This document shows, piece after piece, positions 34,477 through 45,300 of a DNA stretch of 64,000 nucleotides. This stretch comes from Myotis daubentonii (lineage: Eukaryota > Chordata > Mammalia > Chiroptera > Vespertilionidae): assembly GCF_963259705.1 (NCBI RefSeq), contig NC_081844.1, positions 34,599,341 to 34,663,340 of the forward strand. The letters run 5' to 3'. The position numbers and the translations under genes were made by a program. Positions within the stretch are counted from its first letter, which is position 1, and each line of letters opens with the position of its first letter. The notes under the pieces were generated by a model, which was not told the origin of the DNA, searched no databases, and was given only the letters and a program-made list of their open reading frames with translations.

Positions 34477-34562
34477 CTTACTCTCTCAGGGTAGAAGAGA
34501 GCCATGCTCCACACCACCATGCCACCCCAGTCGTGGCCAATGAACACCGCTTGGAGGATGCC
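34477..34562 (-). CDS. EPHX2: EPHX2 exon 11, catalytic nucleophile
   Basis: Acceptor cctttgctag, donor GTAATT, 86 nt. Encodes GILQAVFIGHDWGGMVVWSM then ALFYPERV plus two bases of Arg. The Asp of the nucleophile elbow GHDWGG corresponds to human Asp335, which forms the covalent hydroxyalkyl-enzyme ester. Human reads GLSQAVF at the start. Confidence 0.97.
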
Positions 34563-35208
34563 CTAGCAAAGGATAAAGAAGGGAGGTGAATGTGGGCAGG
34601 TTTCCGGGGTGAGGTGCTGAGAGCCCAAGGCCTTGTGCTCTCCCCTGAGCCCAACCCTCAAATGCAATTCTTTCATTCACTTTCTAGGGACCCCTCCACT
34701 GATCACGCCATGTAAGGTCATTATAGCATCAGGCCTGGGGCGGCCACACTGGGCCGTGTCCACTTAGATGTCCCCAGCGCACTCAGAAGTTCCAGTGCCA
34801 ATTCCGTAGGACTGAGAATCTGCAGAGGTCAGGGACCATGACATTTTGGCCTCATTTACTACTGCCTGGAACCCTGCCTGGGTGTGGTACTGGAACGCAT
34901 TAGTCATATCAGATTCTTCCCTTGATTCTCACACCGCTTAACAAGTGATAAATCCCACTGCGTTGAGGCTCTCTTAGCCGCCCCTCCCCTTTCATTTCTC
35001 ACCATGGCCTAACTGAGGATGGCAGGAGGCTGTCACTGAGTTATTATCTCAGGAATAGTACATGTGCTCTGCAAAAGCATATTCGCAGGTCACCCTTGCT
35101 GATTTGTTTTGAGTTTGACATTCCAAATAATGTTAACTGAAGGCATTTGATTTTAGCCATTTCAAAAGAAATGTAAGTTTTAAAAAGTTGTGAAACATTA
35201 GCCTATAG

Positions 35209-35519
35209 CAGTGGTTCTCAACCATCCTAATGCCGCGACCCTTTAATACAGTTCCTCATGTTGTGGTGACCCCAACCATAAAATTATTTTCGTTGCTACT
35301 TCATAACTGTAATTTTGCTACTGTTATGAATCGTAATGTAAATATCTGATATGCAGGATGTATGTTCATTGTTACAAATTGAACATAATTAAAGCATAGT
35401 GATTAATCCACAAGAACAATATGTAATTATATGTGTGTTTTCCGATGGTCATAGGCAACTCCTGTGAAAGAGTCATTCAACCCCCAAAGGGGTCTCGACC
35501 CACAGGTTGAGAACCGCTG
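35209..35519 (+). mobile_element. SPIN non-autonomous hAT element, copy 3
   Basis: Complete, 311 bp, ends cagtggttctcaaccatcc and caggttgagaaccgctg. Left flank gcctatag (35201-35208), right flank ccatattg (35520-35527): these do not match each other. The left flank is identical to the right flank of copy 4. Confidence 0.95.
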
Positions 35520-36169
35520 CCATATTGAGTCACGGAATCTCTCCAGTCTGCTTTTCCAAAGCTGGAGAAGCCTTATCAACTGATGAACTCAGTATTACAC
35601 AAAGGTTAAAGTCCCTTAGAGCAACTCCCAAACAATAAGGGATTGAGTCAGTGGATGAATGCCGAATCTTTTCTATTCTCAAGCGCGACAGCTCTGTGGT
35701 GCATTCTACATGAATCTTTAGAGAGTTCTTAGCAAAACTAAATCCCGATTGTTCATAGCAGTAATGAGTCCATTAATACCTCTGGATTGTCTTTCTTTCC
35801 TAACTTGCCTCACTGTTCCCATCCCCTCACTTTTGTTTTCTGAAATTGTCTCTCAACAAACTAACTGTACTCAAGTCCTTATCTTAGGTCACCTTTGAGA
35901 GAAAAACTAAAATATATGATAAAATAAATTTGGAAAATCTTCATTCAACTGTAGTTAAACATGTTTCTTTGTTACAGGAATTTAAGAGTTTTAATAATCT
36001 AATGTTGATCATGGCTCTTCAAGAGGGGATAAGAAATTCAGGCTTCCCAAACTTGAACTGTAAACTTTTATCCCAAGGCAACTTACAGAACTAGCACTTC
36101 CTGAAACTCATGTTAGGGATGCTCTCATGTTAGAGATACTTGATCTAAAGTTTTTGCAACTTCTCTTAT

Positions 36170-36405
36170 TTAAAAAAAAAAAACCCACGATATTTTATTG
36201 ATTTTTAGCATGAAAGGGAGAAAGAGAGATAGAGAGAGAGAGAGAAAGAGACATTGATGTGGGAGTGAAACATCAATCAACTGCCTCCTGCACACCCCCA
36301 GGGATTGAACCTGCAACAGGGGCATGTGCCCTGACAGGGAATTAAACCATCAACCTTTAGGTGCATGGGATGATTCCCAACCAACTGAGCCACACCAGCC
36401 AGGGC
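36170..36405 (-). repeat. VES SINE, reverse orientation
   Basis: Left A/T-rich tail with 'atattttattgatttttagc', purine-rich body, right reversed head (gagccacaccagccagggc). Target duplication caacttctctta at 36158-36169 and 36406-36417. Lies inside the SPIN-bracketed segment. Confidence 0.9.
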
Positions 36406-37193
36406 CAACTTCTCTTATATTTGAATAAGAAAAATATATATTTAAAATATTAAAAGTGCTTAAGAGTAGATAGGGGAGTGAAAAGCATTTTAAAATGTAT
36501 CAAAATACAAGTACCTCATTTTGTACCACCATCAAGAAAAAAATGGCTACAGTGCTGGTACTTAACCCCAAGAAGATGTCCAGTGGCAGGTCTGAAGAGG
36601 GGAAATTAAATGGCTAGACAGTCCATGGAAAACTTCCTGCAACTTCCATTGGAGGATGGAACAATGTGCTACTTAGTTGAAAAGAGCAAACTCCTCTCAC
36701 CACACCACCCACCTCTCCCCTCTAATTACTGTGCTGGATGGTGAAATTAAACCCAGCAGGTAGGCAGCTCCTATACAGATTTCTGGAGCTATCTCATGCT
36801 CTGGTTAATTGTGTCCGCCTGCAGAGGCTGATTAGCATAATTAATCTTATCTTGTGATTACCCTGAGGAGAAAGTTCTGAATGCCCAGGTGGGATGTGGT
36901 GAATGAGTGACTGTGTCTATCTCCAAGTGACAAAGAAGCACAGGATGGAGAAGTTTGAGAACCAGAGCTTGGAACTAGGCTTACTGAGATAGGAGGGAAG
37001 AGCAGAGGAGGGGCACTTCGCACAAGTCAAGGCTCATGGGCCAGGACGTGCCCACACATCTGTATACAGCTGTGGAGTTCCCTATCTCCTCTCTTTGCTA
37101 GGAGCTCCCTGAGAACCAGGTCTTTGTCTTCTATATTTTCTCATCACTTACATCAGTGAAGGACCTACTGTTAGTTTTGGGCAGAGTAAGATA

Positions 37194-37335
37194 TCTATAA
37201 TAATAAAAGGGTAATATGCTAATTAGACCAGACAGCTGAACGACCTTCTAGATGCCCTTCCAGATGACCTTCCAGATGAAGCCGGGGCTGCAAGGGCCGA
37301 GCCCCTTCCACGAATTTAGTGCATCGAGCCTCTAG
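37194..37335 (+). mobile_element. HeliBat-type Helitron, short (142 bp)
   Basis: Starts tctataataataaaagggta, ends with hairpin-like cacgaatttagtgcat and cgagcctCTAG then T. Internal tandem copies of 'ccttccagatg'. Lies inside the SPIN-bracketed segment. Confidence 0.85.
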
Positions 37336-38039
37336 TTTAAGATAAGATGGGAAAAGCAAATAGAAGAATAGGATGGAATCAGACGGAGAAATGAAAGTAT
37401 ATTAGAAAAGATGGAGAAAGATAGATGGTTAGGGAGACAGATGGTTAAGTAGATGGAAAGATGAACTGGTGTGTGGCACCAACCATGTGCCAGGCTCTGT
37501 GCTATAAAATGGAGCCCAAATGCTTTATATAGAGCATCTTGTTCAATCATCACAACCCACGACACCCATTGGCTCTCAACTTAAAGGTGCATAAGAATCA
37601 CTAATAATACTTGTTAAAATGAAAATTGCATGTAAAGAGATTTTAGTTTTATAATCTTCTCATAGGAGCTAGGAAGCTACATCATTAATAAGTAGCCAGG
37701 TGGTTTCCATGCAGTTGGGCCTAGGACCTCACCTTGAGAAATGCCATTTACTGAATAAGTGAATAAATGGATGGTTGGATGAATAAATAAACATACCCTT
37801 TGAGGCAGTTATTCTAGGAATCATTTGGAAAGGTAGAGACCGAGGAGCAGAGCAAGTGAGTACTTGTTCATCTCTCACTGTTAGTAACTGAGGGCATTTG
37901 TATCTGCCCTCCCTACTGTAGGATACATTTAGAGAAGGTTATATAAGAGACTGTCCATGCTCTTCAACGCATTTTCTTAGAGTGAAAAAGGGCAGAGGCT
38001 CAAGGTGGACGTATCAAATTTGAGGAATTTCTACCCTTA

Positions 38040-38480
38040 TTCATTCAACCAATATTTTAAGCACACACTCCATGCCAGGCATGGAGGTTGTACTAATGAA
38101 CAAAAATGACAACAAAAGGACAGCCTTTTTGGAGTTTAAAGCCTAGAACACCTCCTCTAACCACCAAGATAGATATTAATAATCTCACAAATACAACCTT
38201 ATAAAGTGCTCCAAATATTTTTTTATAAATGCCCTGTTTATGGTGTTAACAGAAGCTAAGAGTCAGGGAAGGGTTCTTATTTGCATTGTTGTCTTAAGTA
38301 TGACTCTGAGTTAACCAAATGAGCAGAGTAGGAAGAAGAATACTCCTGGCAGTGGAAAAGGACAGGCAGAACTCTGGGGGTTGAGGGAGCAAAGGACTTG
38401 AGAAACTGAAAGGCTATGGAGCAGGCTGGAGTATCCATAGAGCTGCATTTGGGGGGAACCAGAACATGGACAGGCACATC
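38040..38480 (+). repeat. L2-like LINE 3' remnant
   Basis: 'ttcattcaaccaatatttta', 'catgccaggcatggaggttg' and 'cagtggaaaaggacaggcag' fit an old L2 3' region. Tentative. Confidence 0.45.
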
Positions 38481-40340
38481 TTCAGCTAAGAAGGATGGAG
38501 CTCCAACCATGGTTTGGAGATGGAGAAAGGAAAAACGATTTGGAGGCCGCGTTATATGCAGGAGAAATGAAATCAGAGGAGACTCTCAGAGGTGAGAAGC
38601 TGTCCTGGAACATAAGGAGGCCTAAGGAGGAAGATTTGAAGATTAGCTTGTAAAGGAAGTGAGGGTATTAGAGACCCGCTTTCTTTGATGCCAGCTACAA
38701 AATCCAGGAGCTCAATGGGGTCCTGTGGGACCCTGTGGGATTAAACAAGCCTTTTGAAAGGCCCATCACAAAGGAGAGTGGACAAATTCCTGCCAGTCCC
38801 ATTGTCCTTTATAATGAAAGCACCTGCTTTTTCTAATCCACCCCAGAGCCTGAAGGCCACATTGACTAGTTCGTCAACACATGACTACTTCTATGGCGAT
38901 GAAGAGAATCACTAGCTCCGTTCCCATTTTCATGAAGTTTATGGAGAAGTGGGAGAGACTCTCAATTAAATAATCACAAAAGTGATCAGTGTGATGAATA
39001 AATGGTACAGGTAGCTATATTTCTGATAGTCTGAGAAGTCAGTGGTTGGTGGTGGTTGCCTTGGAGACATTTAAAATAAGACCTAAAGAATGAGAGAGGA
39101 CTAGGTGGTGAACAGTGGTTGGTAGGGTGGGCTAGGACGATTGAATGTGGGAAATACATAAATGCACAGACCCTGTGATGGGAGGTACTATAAACAGTAC
39201 AAGGAATGGACAGAGGGTGTGTGCGGCTACAGAAGAGGTCCATTGAGAGAATAAACCAACAGATCACCAAGGTTTGGACTATGTGGGGTTTTCAGCCATG
39301 GTCCAGTGAGTCACTCTCTCCCAAAGGAAACAGGTGAATATAGAGAGATTTACACCAGACAATGGCAACAGCTGAACATTTTAATTCTCTAGGGTGCTAT
39401 ATCTCAGAGGAGCATAGGACAGGAATTCTTGTTTCAACCAGAGTCTGGGTCTCACTTCGAGGGAAAGTACCCAATAGCTATGAGAAAAAAGAAAGTACAC
39501 AGGTGACATACTAACTTAGCTATATGACTCTGAGCAAGTCATGCCCCCTTCTGAATCCCACCTCCTCCTCTAACCACCAAGAATTTTGGCCCAACACTTA
39601 GTTAAGAATTTGTTGAATCTTTGGATAAATAGACTCACTTTCCCGCCATGAGCTTTGTCTAGAGTGGAGCTATTATTTTTCCCATTTAAAAGGTCTCTTG
39701 AAATACAAGAACATCATTTAAAAGCGAGATCTTGCTGTAGATGGATATGTTCTAGTATTAGATGAGAAGGGGAATAAAACCACATCCATTTAAAATCTGA
39801 CAGAGGACCAGGGAGAATAAAACCCTCTTGGTTTAATGACAGGACTAAATTGGGTTCTGTTTCAAGTTGCCATTGAGTTTCTGAGTTCTTTAGAAGGAAG
39901 ATAAAACAATCTCAAAAAGAATGATGTATAAAACGGATTAATTTCCAGAGCATTCACAGATGCCATTGATGTTGCAAGTCTTCCTTCCTGAATTGTTTTC
40001 AATTTTCAATTAAGGGGCTATTTTAAAGCAAAGAGATGAACCTGGTGAAAGGGAGAAAGAGAGTGAGGAGGGAGTGTGGGAAAGAGGGGCTTTGTAATGA
40101 CTTCCATGTGAGGACAGCCTGAAACCCCTTTTCCCAACCTCATCTCCTTCCATCCTTTCTTCCACTTTATGGTTGGAACACATCATAATTCCCCAACTTG
40201 TACACTATTTCAAGCCTCTGGGGTCTTACTTGGACTGCTCTGTGTCCAAGTAGAGTTCTTTTTCCCTCCTTTTGGTACTGATTCAAAACCTTCTGTCTTT
40301 CTCCTTTCCTTCTTCCAGGGAAAAAGAAGAGAGGAGAAAA

Positions 40341-40640
40341 GCCCTGATTGGTTTGGCTCCATGGATAGAGCGTTGGCCTGTGGGCTGAAGGATCCCAGGT
40401 TCGATTCCAGTCAAGGGGAGCGAGGAGAGAGGGAGGGAGGGAGAGAGAGAGAGAAGAGGATGAGGGGGAGGTAAGAGGTCAACCGAAGGACTTGTATGCA
40501 TGCATATAAGCATAACCAATGGACACAAGACACTGGGGGGTAGGGGAGGCCGGGGGAATGTCAAGGGGGGAAAAAAAGGAGACACATGTAATACTCTTTG
40601 TAATACTTTAAGCAATAAAACAAAATTTAAATTTTTTTTT
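40341..40640 (+). repeat. VES-derived SINE with an atypical 3' part
   Basis: Typical head (gccctgattggtttggctcc, B-box ggttcgattccagtc) but after 'caagggg' the body changes to a purine-rich run and a segment (ataaccaatggacacaagac ... aagcaataaaac) not found in the other SINEs here. Could be a chimeric retrotransposon. Right end uncertain. Confidence 0.7.
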
Positions 40641-41151
40641 AAAAAAATCTAGCTTTTTCCAGACCCCACAAAAGCCAATTTACATTTATTTTTATTTTTA
40701 TTTATGATGTTATCTCAGGCTAGCTCTTCCCCTAACCACAGCAAGCCTCTGACTTGGCTCAGAAGTAGCCACCCCTCTTGGATCCTAAATAGGAAGCAGG
40801 AAAAGAAAAACCCTCTTCTGTTTTCATTTTCCTCCTAAATCTACCTAAAAGCTTTCCTCTTTCTGCACTTTACCCCAGAGAGGCTGATACAGATACATGG
40901 GTTTTGCCACCTTCGTCACTGAGCTGCTAACTTGTTCTTCCCAGGACCGGCCCTCAGAGACCTCTTCCTCTCTCACAGTGACATTCCCTACTCTGCACCC
41001 TTCTCCTTCCCATGGTGGCATCTTTCTTCCCTCATACTCTAGGAATTGAGCAGAGGAATATGATTTTCCACAAAAAGAAGAAAAAATATCTCTAACATTT
41101 TCAAAATATTACCCTCATTACATGAGTAAATCAAGATGTAAGTGGTGAGTA

Positions 41152-41449
41152 TCTAATCTAATAATAGACAAACAGGGTAATTGACCGTACCTTCGCTACG
41201 CCTCCCATTGACTAATCAACAAGATATGCAAATTAACCACCAACAAAGATGGCGGTTAATTTGCATACGTAGGCACAAAGCAGAGCAGCGAAGGCGCTGA
41301 AGGCGGATCCGGCCAGAGCAGCGAAGGCGCTGAAGGCGGCTCTGGCCGGAGCGAAGGCCTGGGTGCCGGGTGCCGGAGGAAAACCGGTGCCGGCAGCCAG
41401 GGGAAGGGAAGGCCTATTGCACAAATCTTTTCATGCAACAGGCCTCTAT
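41152..41449 (+). mobile_element. HeliBat-type Helitron, diverged 3' end
   Basis: 5' part 'tctaatctaataatag... atgcaaattaaccaccaac' matches the subfamily at 60385. Interior has two direct copies of 'agagcagcgaaggcgctgaa' (about 41284 and 41317). The 3' end is 'ggcctCTAT' instead of CTAG. Inside the SPIN-bracketed segment. Confidence 0.8.
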
Positions 41450-41889
41450 TTAAGAATAGAATAAATGTAGTAGAAGTGGCAGAAAATAATAAAAAGTTTC
41501 TTAAAATAGTGAACACATTCAGGGCATAGTGAACCCTCAATTTTTTAAAAAAAGTATTGTAGTTGCAGCATTAATTGTGGCATTGTGATGGGTAATTCCA
41601 CTGTTAACTGTGGTAATCGACGAGATGTCAGAAGATGGATAAGCCTGTTCACAGCTCAGCTGGTGACGGGGGTATGGTTTGACTGGTGTTGACCTCAAGC
41701 AGTATTTCCAAATATGAATGTCATTGCCAAAATTCACAGTCCACCTTCCAAATCTGCACCACGTACCAAGTGTTCACCAATTGTATGTCTGTGGACACAG
41801 CTGTCTTTGTTTCTATTAGCTGTAGCACCCACTCATGGCAATGCTGCAGCTTTAAAACCAGCAATATCACATTTATATCAGTCCCTGAC

Positions 41890-42152
41890 ATGCCATCACG
41901 GTGAGGGAGACCAGAAATGGCAAGGCCACGTGGTGCAGATGAGATGGCCACATAAGCAAGCCCCAGAGGCACCTGGAAACCAGGGTTATGCTGGTGGCAG
42001 GCGTCACCACGGGATCAACTTAGACAAATGCCACCCAGGTAACTTGGCAAGGTTAGTATGAGGCATTACCACTTCAAGGGGAATGAAAACTTCTGTCCAC
42101 TGTCAACCTCAATAAACTATGGACCTTGGTCAGAGAGCAGATACAGGTACAT
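41890..42152 (+). pseudogene. RPL27AP: RPL27A processed pseudogene, 3'-truncated at SPIN copy 4
   Basis: Starts at an ATG (41890) and follows the RPL27A coding sequence of large-subunit protein uL15 without introns. Recognisable parts are 'ggttatgctggtggcaggcg', 'tatgaggcattaccacttca' and 'gaccttggtcagagagcaga', covering about codons 1-88 of about 148. It has an in-frame stop at the fifth codon and frameshifts, so it is dead. It stops exactly at SPIN copy 4, and the remaining codons are not found on the other side of that element. Confidence 0.85.
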
Positions 42153-42463
42153 CAGTGGTTCTCAATCTTCCTAATGCCGTGACCCTTTAATACAGTTCCT
42201 CATGTTGTGGTGACCCGCAACCATAAAATTATTTTCGTTGCTACTTCATAACTGTAATGTTGCTACTGTTATGAATCGTAATGTAAATATCTGATATGCA
42301 GGATGTATTTTCATTGTTACAAATTGTACATGATTAAAGCATAGTGATTAATCACAAACACAATATGTAATTATATGTGTGTTTTCTGATGGTCTTAGGC
42401 GACCCCTGTGAAAGGGTCATTTGACCTCCAAAGGGGTCGCGACCCACAGGTTGAGAACCGCTG
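42153..42463 (+). mobile_element. SPIN non-autonomous hAT element, copy 4
   Basis: Complete, 311 bp, ends cagtggttctcaatcttcc and caggttgagaaccgctg. Left flank aggtacat (42145-42152, RPL27A-derived), right flank gcctatag (42464-42471), so its own flanks do not match. The right flank equals the left flank of copy 3. Confidence 0.95.
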
Positions 42464-42756
42464 GCCTATAGGATATTTTCCAAACTTCTTGACTCAAGCA
42501 AACAGAGGTATCCTATTCCCTGGTAGATGCTTTTCATGAAACAAACAAACAAAAAAACAGAATAAACTCATCTCTGCCTTGGTAACTTCTTCTGGGCAAC
42601 CACCCACCTCCCACTGTCCCAAAGTGTGCCTTTCCTAGCCCTGCTACCCTGCTCGAGGGCTCCAAAAGCTAACACCTTGAAAGGCTTACATCTTGTATTA
42701 ATTGCCCAGACCCAAACAGAATTCTCCAAAGAGATCAGTTCAAAATTATTACTTAC

Positions 42757-42783
42757 CAACTTATCTAGGAAGGTTACCATGTC
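42757..42783 (-). CDS. EPHX2: EPHX2 exon 10, 27-nt microexon
   Basis: Acceptor ttcttag, donor GTAAGT, phase 0 at both ends. Encodes DMVTFLDKL (human EMVTFLDKL). A helix of the alpha/beta-hydrolase core before the nucleophile strand. Its donor faces the 8.2-kb intron 10. Confidence 0.95.
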
Positions 42784-42867
42784 CTAAGAAAGAAAACACA
42801 CCAAAAAATCAGAAATTGTATCCACCCACCTCAGCCACTTCCAGATTAGAATTACTGTGTCAGCCTT

Positions 42868-43470
42868 TGTTTTAGACTGAATTTTATCTCCCTAAAATTC
42901 ATAGGTTGAAGCCCTAACCCTTGGTACCTCCGAATGCGACTGTATCTGAAGATGCGGTCATTAAAAAAGGTGATGAAAGTTAAAATGAGGTCATTAGGGT
43001 GAGCCCTAATCCAATGACTGGTGTCCTTATAAGAAGAGGAGAGTTAGCTCCATCAGTGGGAGGGTCGTCCCATTCACTGAGAGGTCACCAGGTCAATTCC
43101 CCATCAGGGCACATGCCTGGGATGCAGGCTCGATCCCCAGTAGTGGGTATGTAGGAGGCAGCCAATAGATGGCTCATTGATGTTTCTCTCTCTCTCCCTC
43201 CCTTCCTTTCTCTCAAAAAATCAATTAAAAAACACATTTTAAAAAAAGAAGAGGAGATTTGGACATAGATACACACAGAGGAAAAACCATGTAAAGACAC
43301 AGAGAGAAGATGGCCATCTTCAAGCCTCATCTAGAAGCCTCAAATAAACCATGCTGACACCTTGATCTCAGACTTCTAGCCTCTGGAATGGCAAGAGAAT
43401 AAATTGCTGTTGCTTTAGCCACTCAGTCTGCAGTACTTTGTTATGGCAGCCCGAACAAACTAACACACTG
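42868..43470 (+). repeat. MLT1-like MaLR LTR, split by a SINE
   Basis: 'agactgaattttatctccct', 'gtccttataagaagaggag' then, after the SINE, 'tttggacatagatacacaca', 'ctgacaccttgatctcagac' and 'actttgttatggcagcccga'. Order and content match MLT1 LTRs. Confidence 0.85.
43043..43246 (+). repeat. VES SINE nested in an MLT1 LTR
   Basis: Head with 'gtcaccaggtcaattcccca', body and 'tcaattaaaaaacac' tail. Target duplication aagaagaggaga from the LTR at 43031-43042 and 43247-43258. Confidence 0.9.
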
Positions 43471-44260
43471 TTCAATCATTTCACTGGCTTTTGAGTTATC
43501 TCCCTTCCCTTTCCAGCATCCTCTCAGAAGTGGCAGAATGGGGGAGGCAAAGACTTAGAAATTGAGGAAGGAAAAACAACCCTAGCTGGAAATTAAGCTT
43601 TTACCCATGCTCCCTTATGAGATGCAAAGGCTGCGTGAGGGGCTGAATGGGGGGAGCTCCACAGGAGTGGTGACTCTGAGATGGTGGCTTTTTATAATTT
43701 GAGTGTAATCAGCACTATTGCCAGTTTCCTGTTTCTTCCCCTTGACCCCTCCAGCCTTTGCTTTTGTTCTAAGATGGTCTGCCCCTTTCTCCTCCTGCAA
43801 GCTTGGAGGTGAGGGGCCCCCTCCCCCATGGTGCTTCTGGCCACCTTAGAATATGAATGCCATTACAGTCACCAATCCATACAATAATCCTTAGGGCTGG
43901 CCACCAATATCTTTTACCAAAATATAGTGATTTTTAAAATTCCCAGGATGGAATGACAATCTGGTGGAGTGGCTAAGAGGAGGGATGGGGGAGCTATTGT
44001 ATAGGGTTCAAACCTGGCTCTACTGGCTGTTGACCTCAGGAAATGACTTTCCCTCGCTGTGACTCAGTTTCCTCTTCCATACACCAAACATTGGCTATCA
44101 GTTTGAAATGTTATCTCAACTTTCAGTAAAAATTTACACCTAAATTCTGTGAAATGATGTTTCCCTAGGATTTAAATGAGTACCCACATTTCTGTCTTAT
44201 AACAGTAAAAATTCCAGGATGAAAAAGATATTACAGATGTTATCCAAAGACTCTTCTTAC

Positions 44261-44295
44261 CTTGCATAACATTTCCAAGGAATATTCTTCTATTT
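44261..44295 (-). CDS. EPHX2: EPHX2 exon 9, 35-nt microexon
   Basis: Acceptor tttttttaattgcag, donor GTAAGA. Two leading bases complete the Glu codon begun in exon 8, then IEEYSLEMLCK (human IEEYCMEVLCK). The acceptor is only about 23 bp from a large dinucleotide palindrome (44319-44398), an unusual setting for a microexon. Confidence 0.95.
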
Positions 44296-44318
44296 CTGCA
44301 ATTAAAAAAAAATAAAAA

Positions 44319-44325
44319 ATATATA

Positions 44326-44396
<71 letters not shown>

Positions 44397-44398
44397 TT
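44319..44398. repeat. (AT)n(GT)n(AT)n(AC)n(AT)n palindromic microsatellite
   Basis: TG repeats on one side and CA repeats on the other, separated by about 24 bp of TA, so the whole tract is near-perfectly self-complementary and can form a hairpin or cruciform. Confidence 0.95.
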
Positions 44399-44479
44399 TG
44401 CATGATTAAAAATTATCAACAAACTAAAAGGGCCTATTTGCCAAAAATAAATAAGTAAATAAATTAATAAATCTATCTT

Positions 44480-45300
44480 ATTAAATTCTTAGATTGAAGC
44501 AGTCTACTTGCTTACTTTTGTTTTTGTTGCCTGTGCTTTTGGTGTCACATCCATGAAATCATTACCGAGAAGCTTTTCCCCTATGTTTTCTGCTAGGAGG
44601 TTTAGTTTCAAGTCTTACATTTAAATTTTATTCCATTTTGAGTTGATTTTTTAAAATATATATTTTTATTGATTTCAGAGAGGAAGGGAGAAGGAGAGAG
44701 ATAGAAATATCAATGATGAGAGAGGATCATTGATCAGCTGCCTCTTATATGCTCCACACTGGGATGTGCCCCGACTGAAATCGAACTGTAACCTCCTGGT
44801 TCACAGGTCGATGCTCAACTACTGAGCAACGCTGGCCAGGCGAGTTGATTTTTTTTGTAAGGTAAGGTGTAAGATAAGGGTCCAACTTCATTATTTTACA
44901 TGTGAATTCCATTTTCCCAACGCTATTTGTTGAGGAGGCTATCCTTTCCCTATTGCATGTTCTTGGCACTCTTGTTGAAGAGCAGTTGACCGTATATGGG
45001 TGGCTTTATTTCTGGGCTCTATATTCTGTTCCATTGGTCTGTGAATTTGTCTTTATGCCAGTACCATACTGTTTTGATTACTGTAGATTTAATATATTTT
45101 TAACTCAGGATGTGTGAGTCCTCCAGTTTTGTTCTCTCTGATTGATTTGACTATTGGTCTTTTGTGGAGCCACATGAATTACAGAATTGTGTTTTCTTTT
45201 TCTGTAAAAAATGCTATTGGGATTGTGATAGAGATTGCATCGAATCTGTAGATTGTTTTGAGTAGTATGAGTATTTTAACAATATTAGCAATACCAGAAA
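44480..45300 (-). repeat. L1 LINE ORF2/3' remnant, reverse orientation
   Basis: 'tccattggtctgtgaatttg', 'gccagtaccatactgttttg' and 'gggattgtgatagagattgc' are the complement of L1 ORF2 3' sequence. Interrupted by a VES SINE at 44653-44841. Confidence 0.85.
44653..44841 (-). repeat. VES SINE nested in L1, reverse orientation
   Basis: Tail 'atatatatttttattgattt' at left, reversed head '...caacgctggccagg' at right. Target duplication gagttgatttttt at 44640-44652 and 44842-44854. Confidence 0.9.

Larger units (their letters stand above)
34563..42756. other. EPHX2 intron 10, mostly a SPIN-bracketed insertion
   Basis: 8194 bp, much the largest intron seen. The segment 35209-42463 is bounded by two SPIN copies and by identical 8-bp outer flanks. 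Without it and one duplicate the intron would be about 931 bp. Unassigned stretches inside the segment include 35520-36157, 36420-37190, 38570-40340 and 40640-41150, apart from possible L2 pieces near 38040-38480 and 38930-39260. Confidence 0.8.
42784..44260. other. EPHX2 intron 9
   Basis: 1.5 kb. An MLT1-like LTR (42868-43470) is interrupted by a VES SINE (43043-43246); a MIR-like piece lies at about 43970-44090. The rest (43480-43960) shows nothing recognised. Confidence 0.6.

Noticed and set aside
35209..42463. Tandem duplication by unequal crossing-over as the origin of the two SPIN copies in intron 10
   Set aside because: Sequences after copy 3 and after copy 4 are unrelated, as are those before each, so no segment is duplicated.
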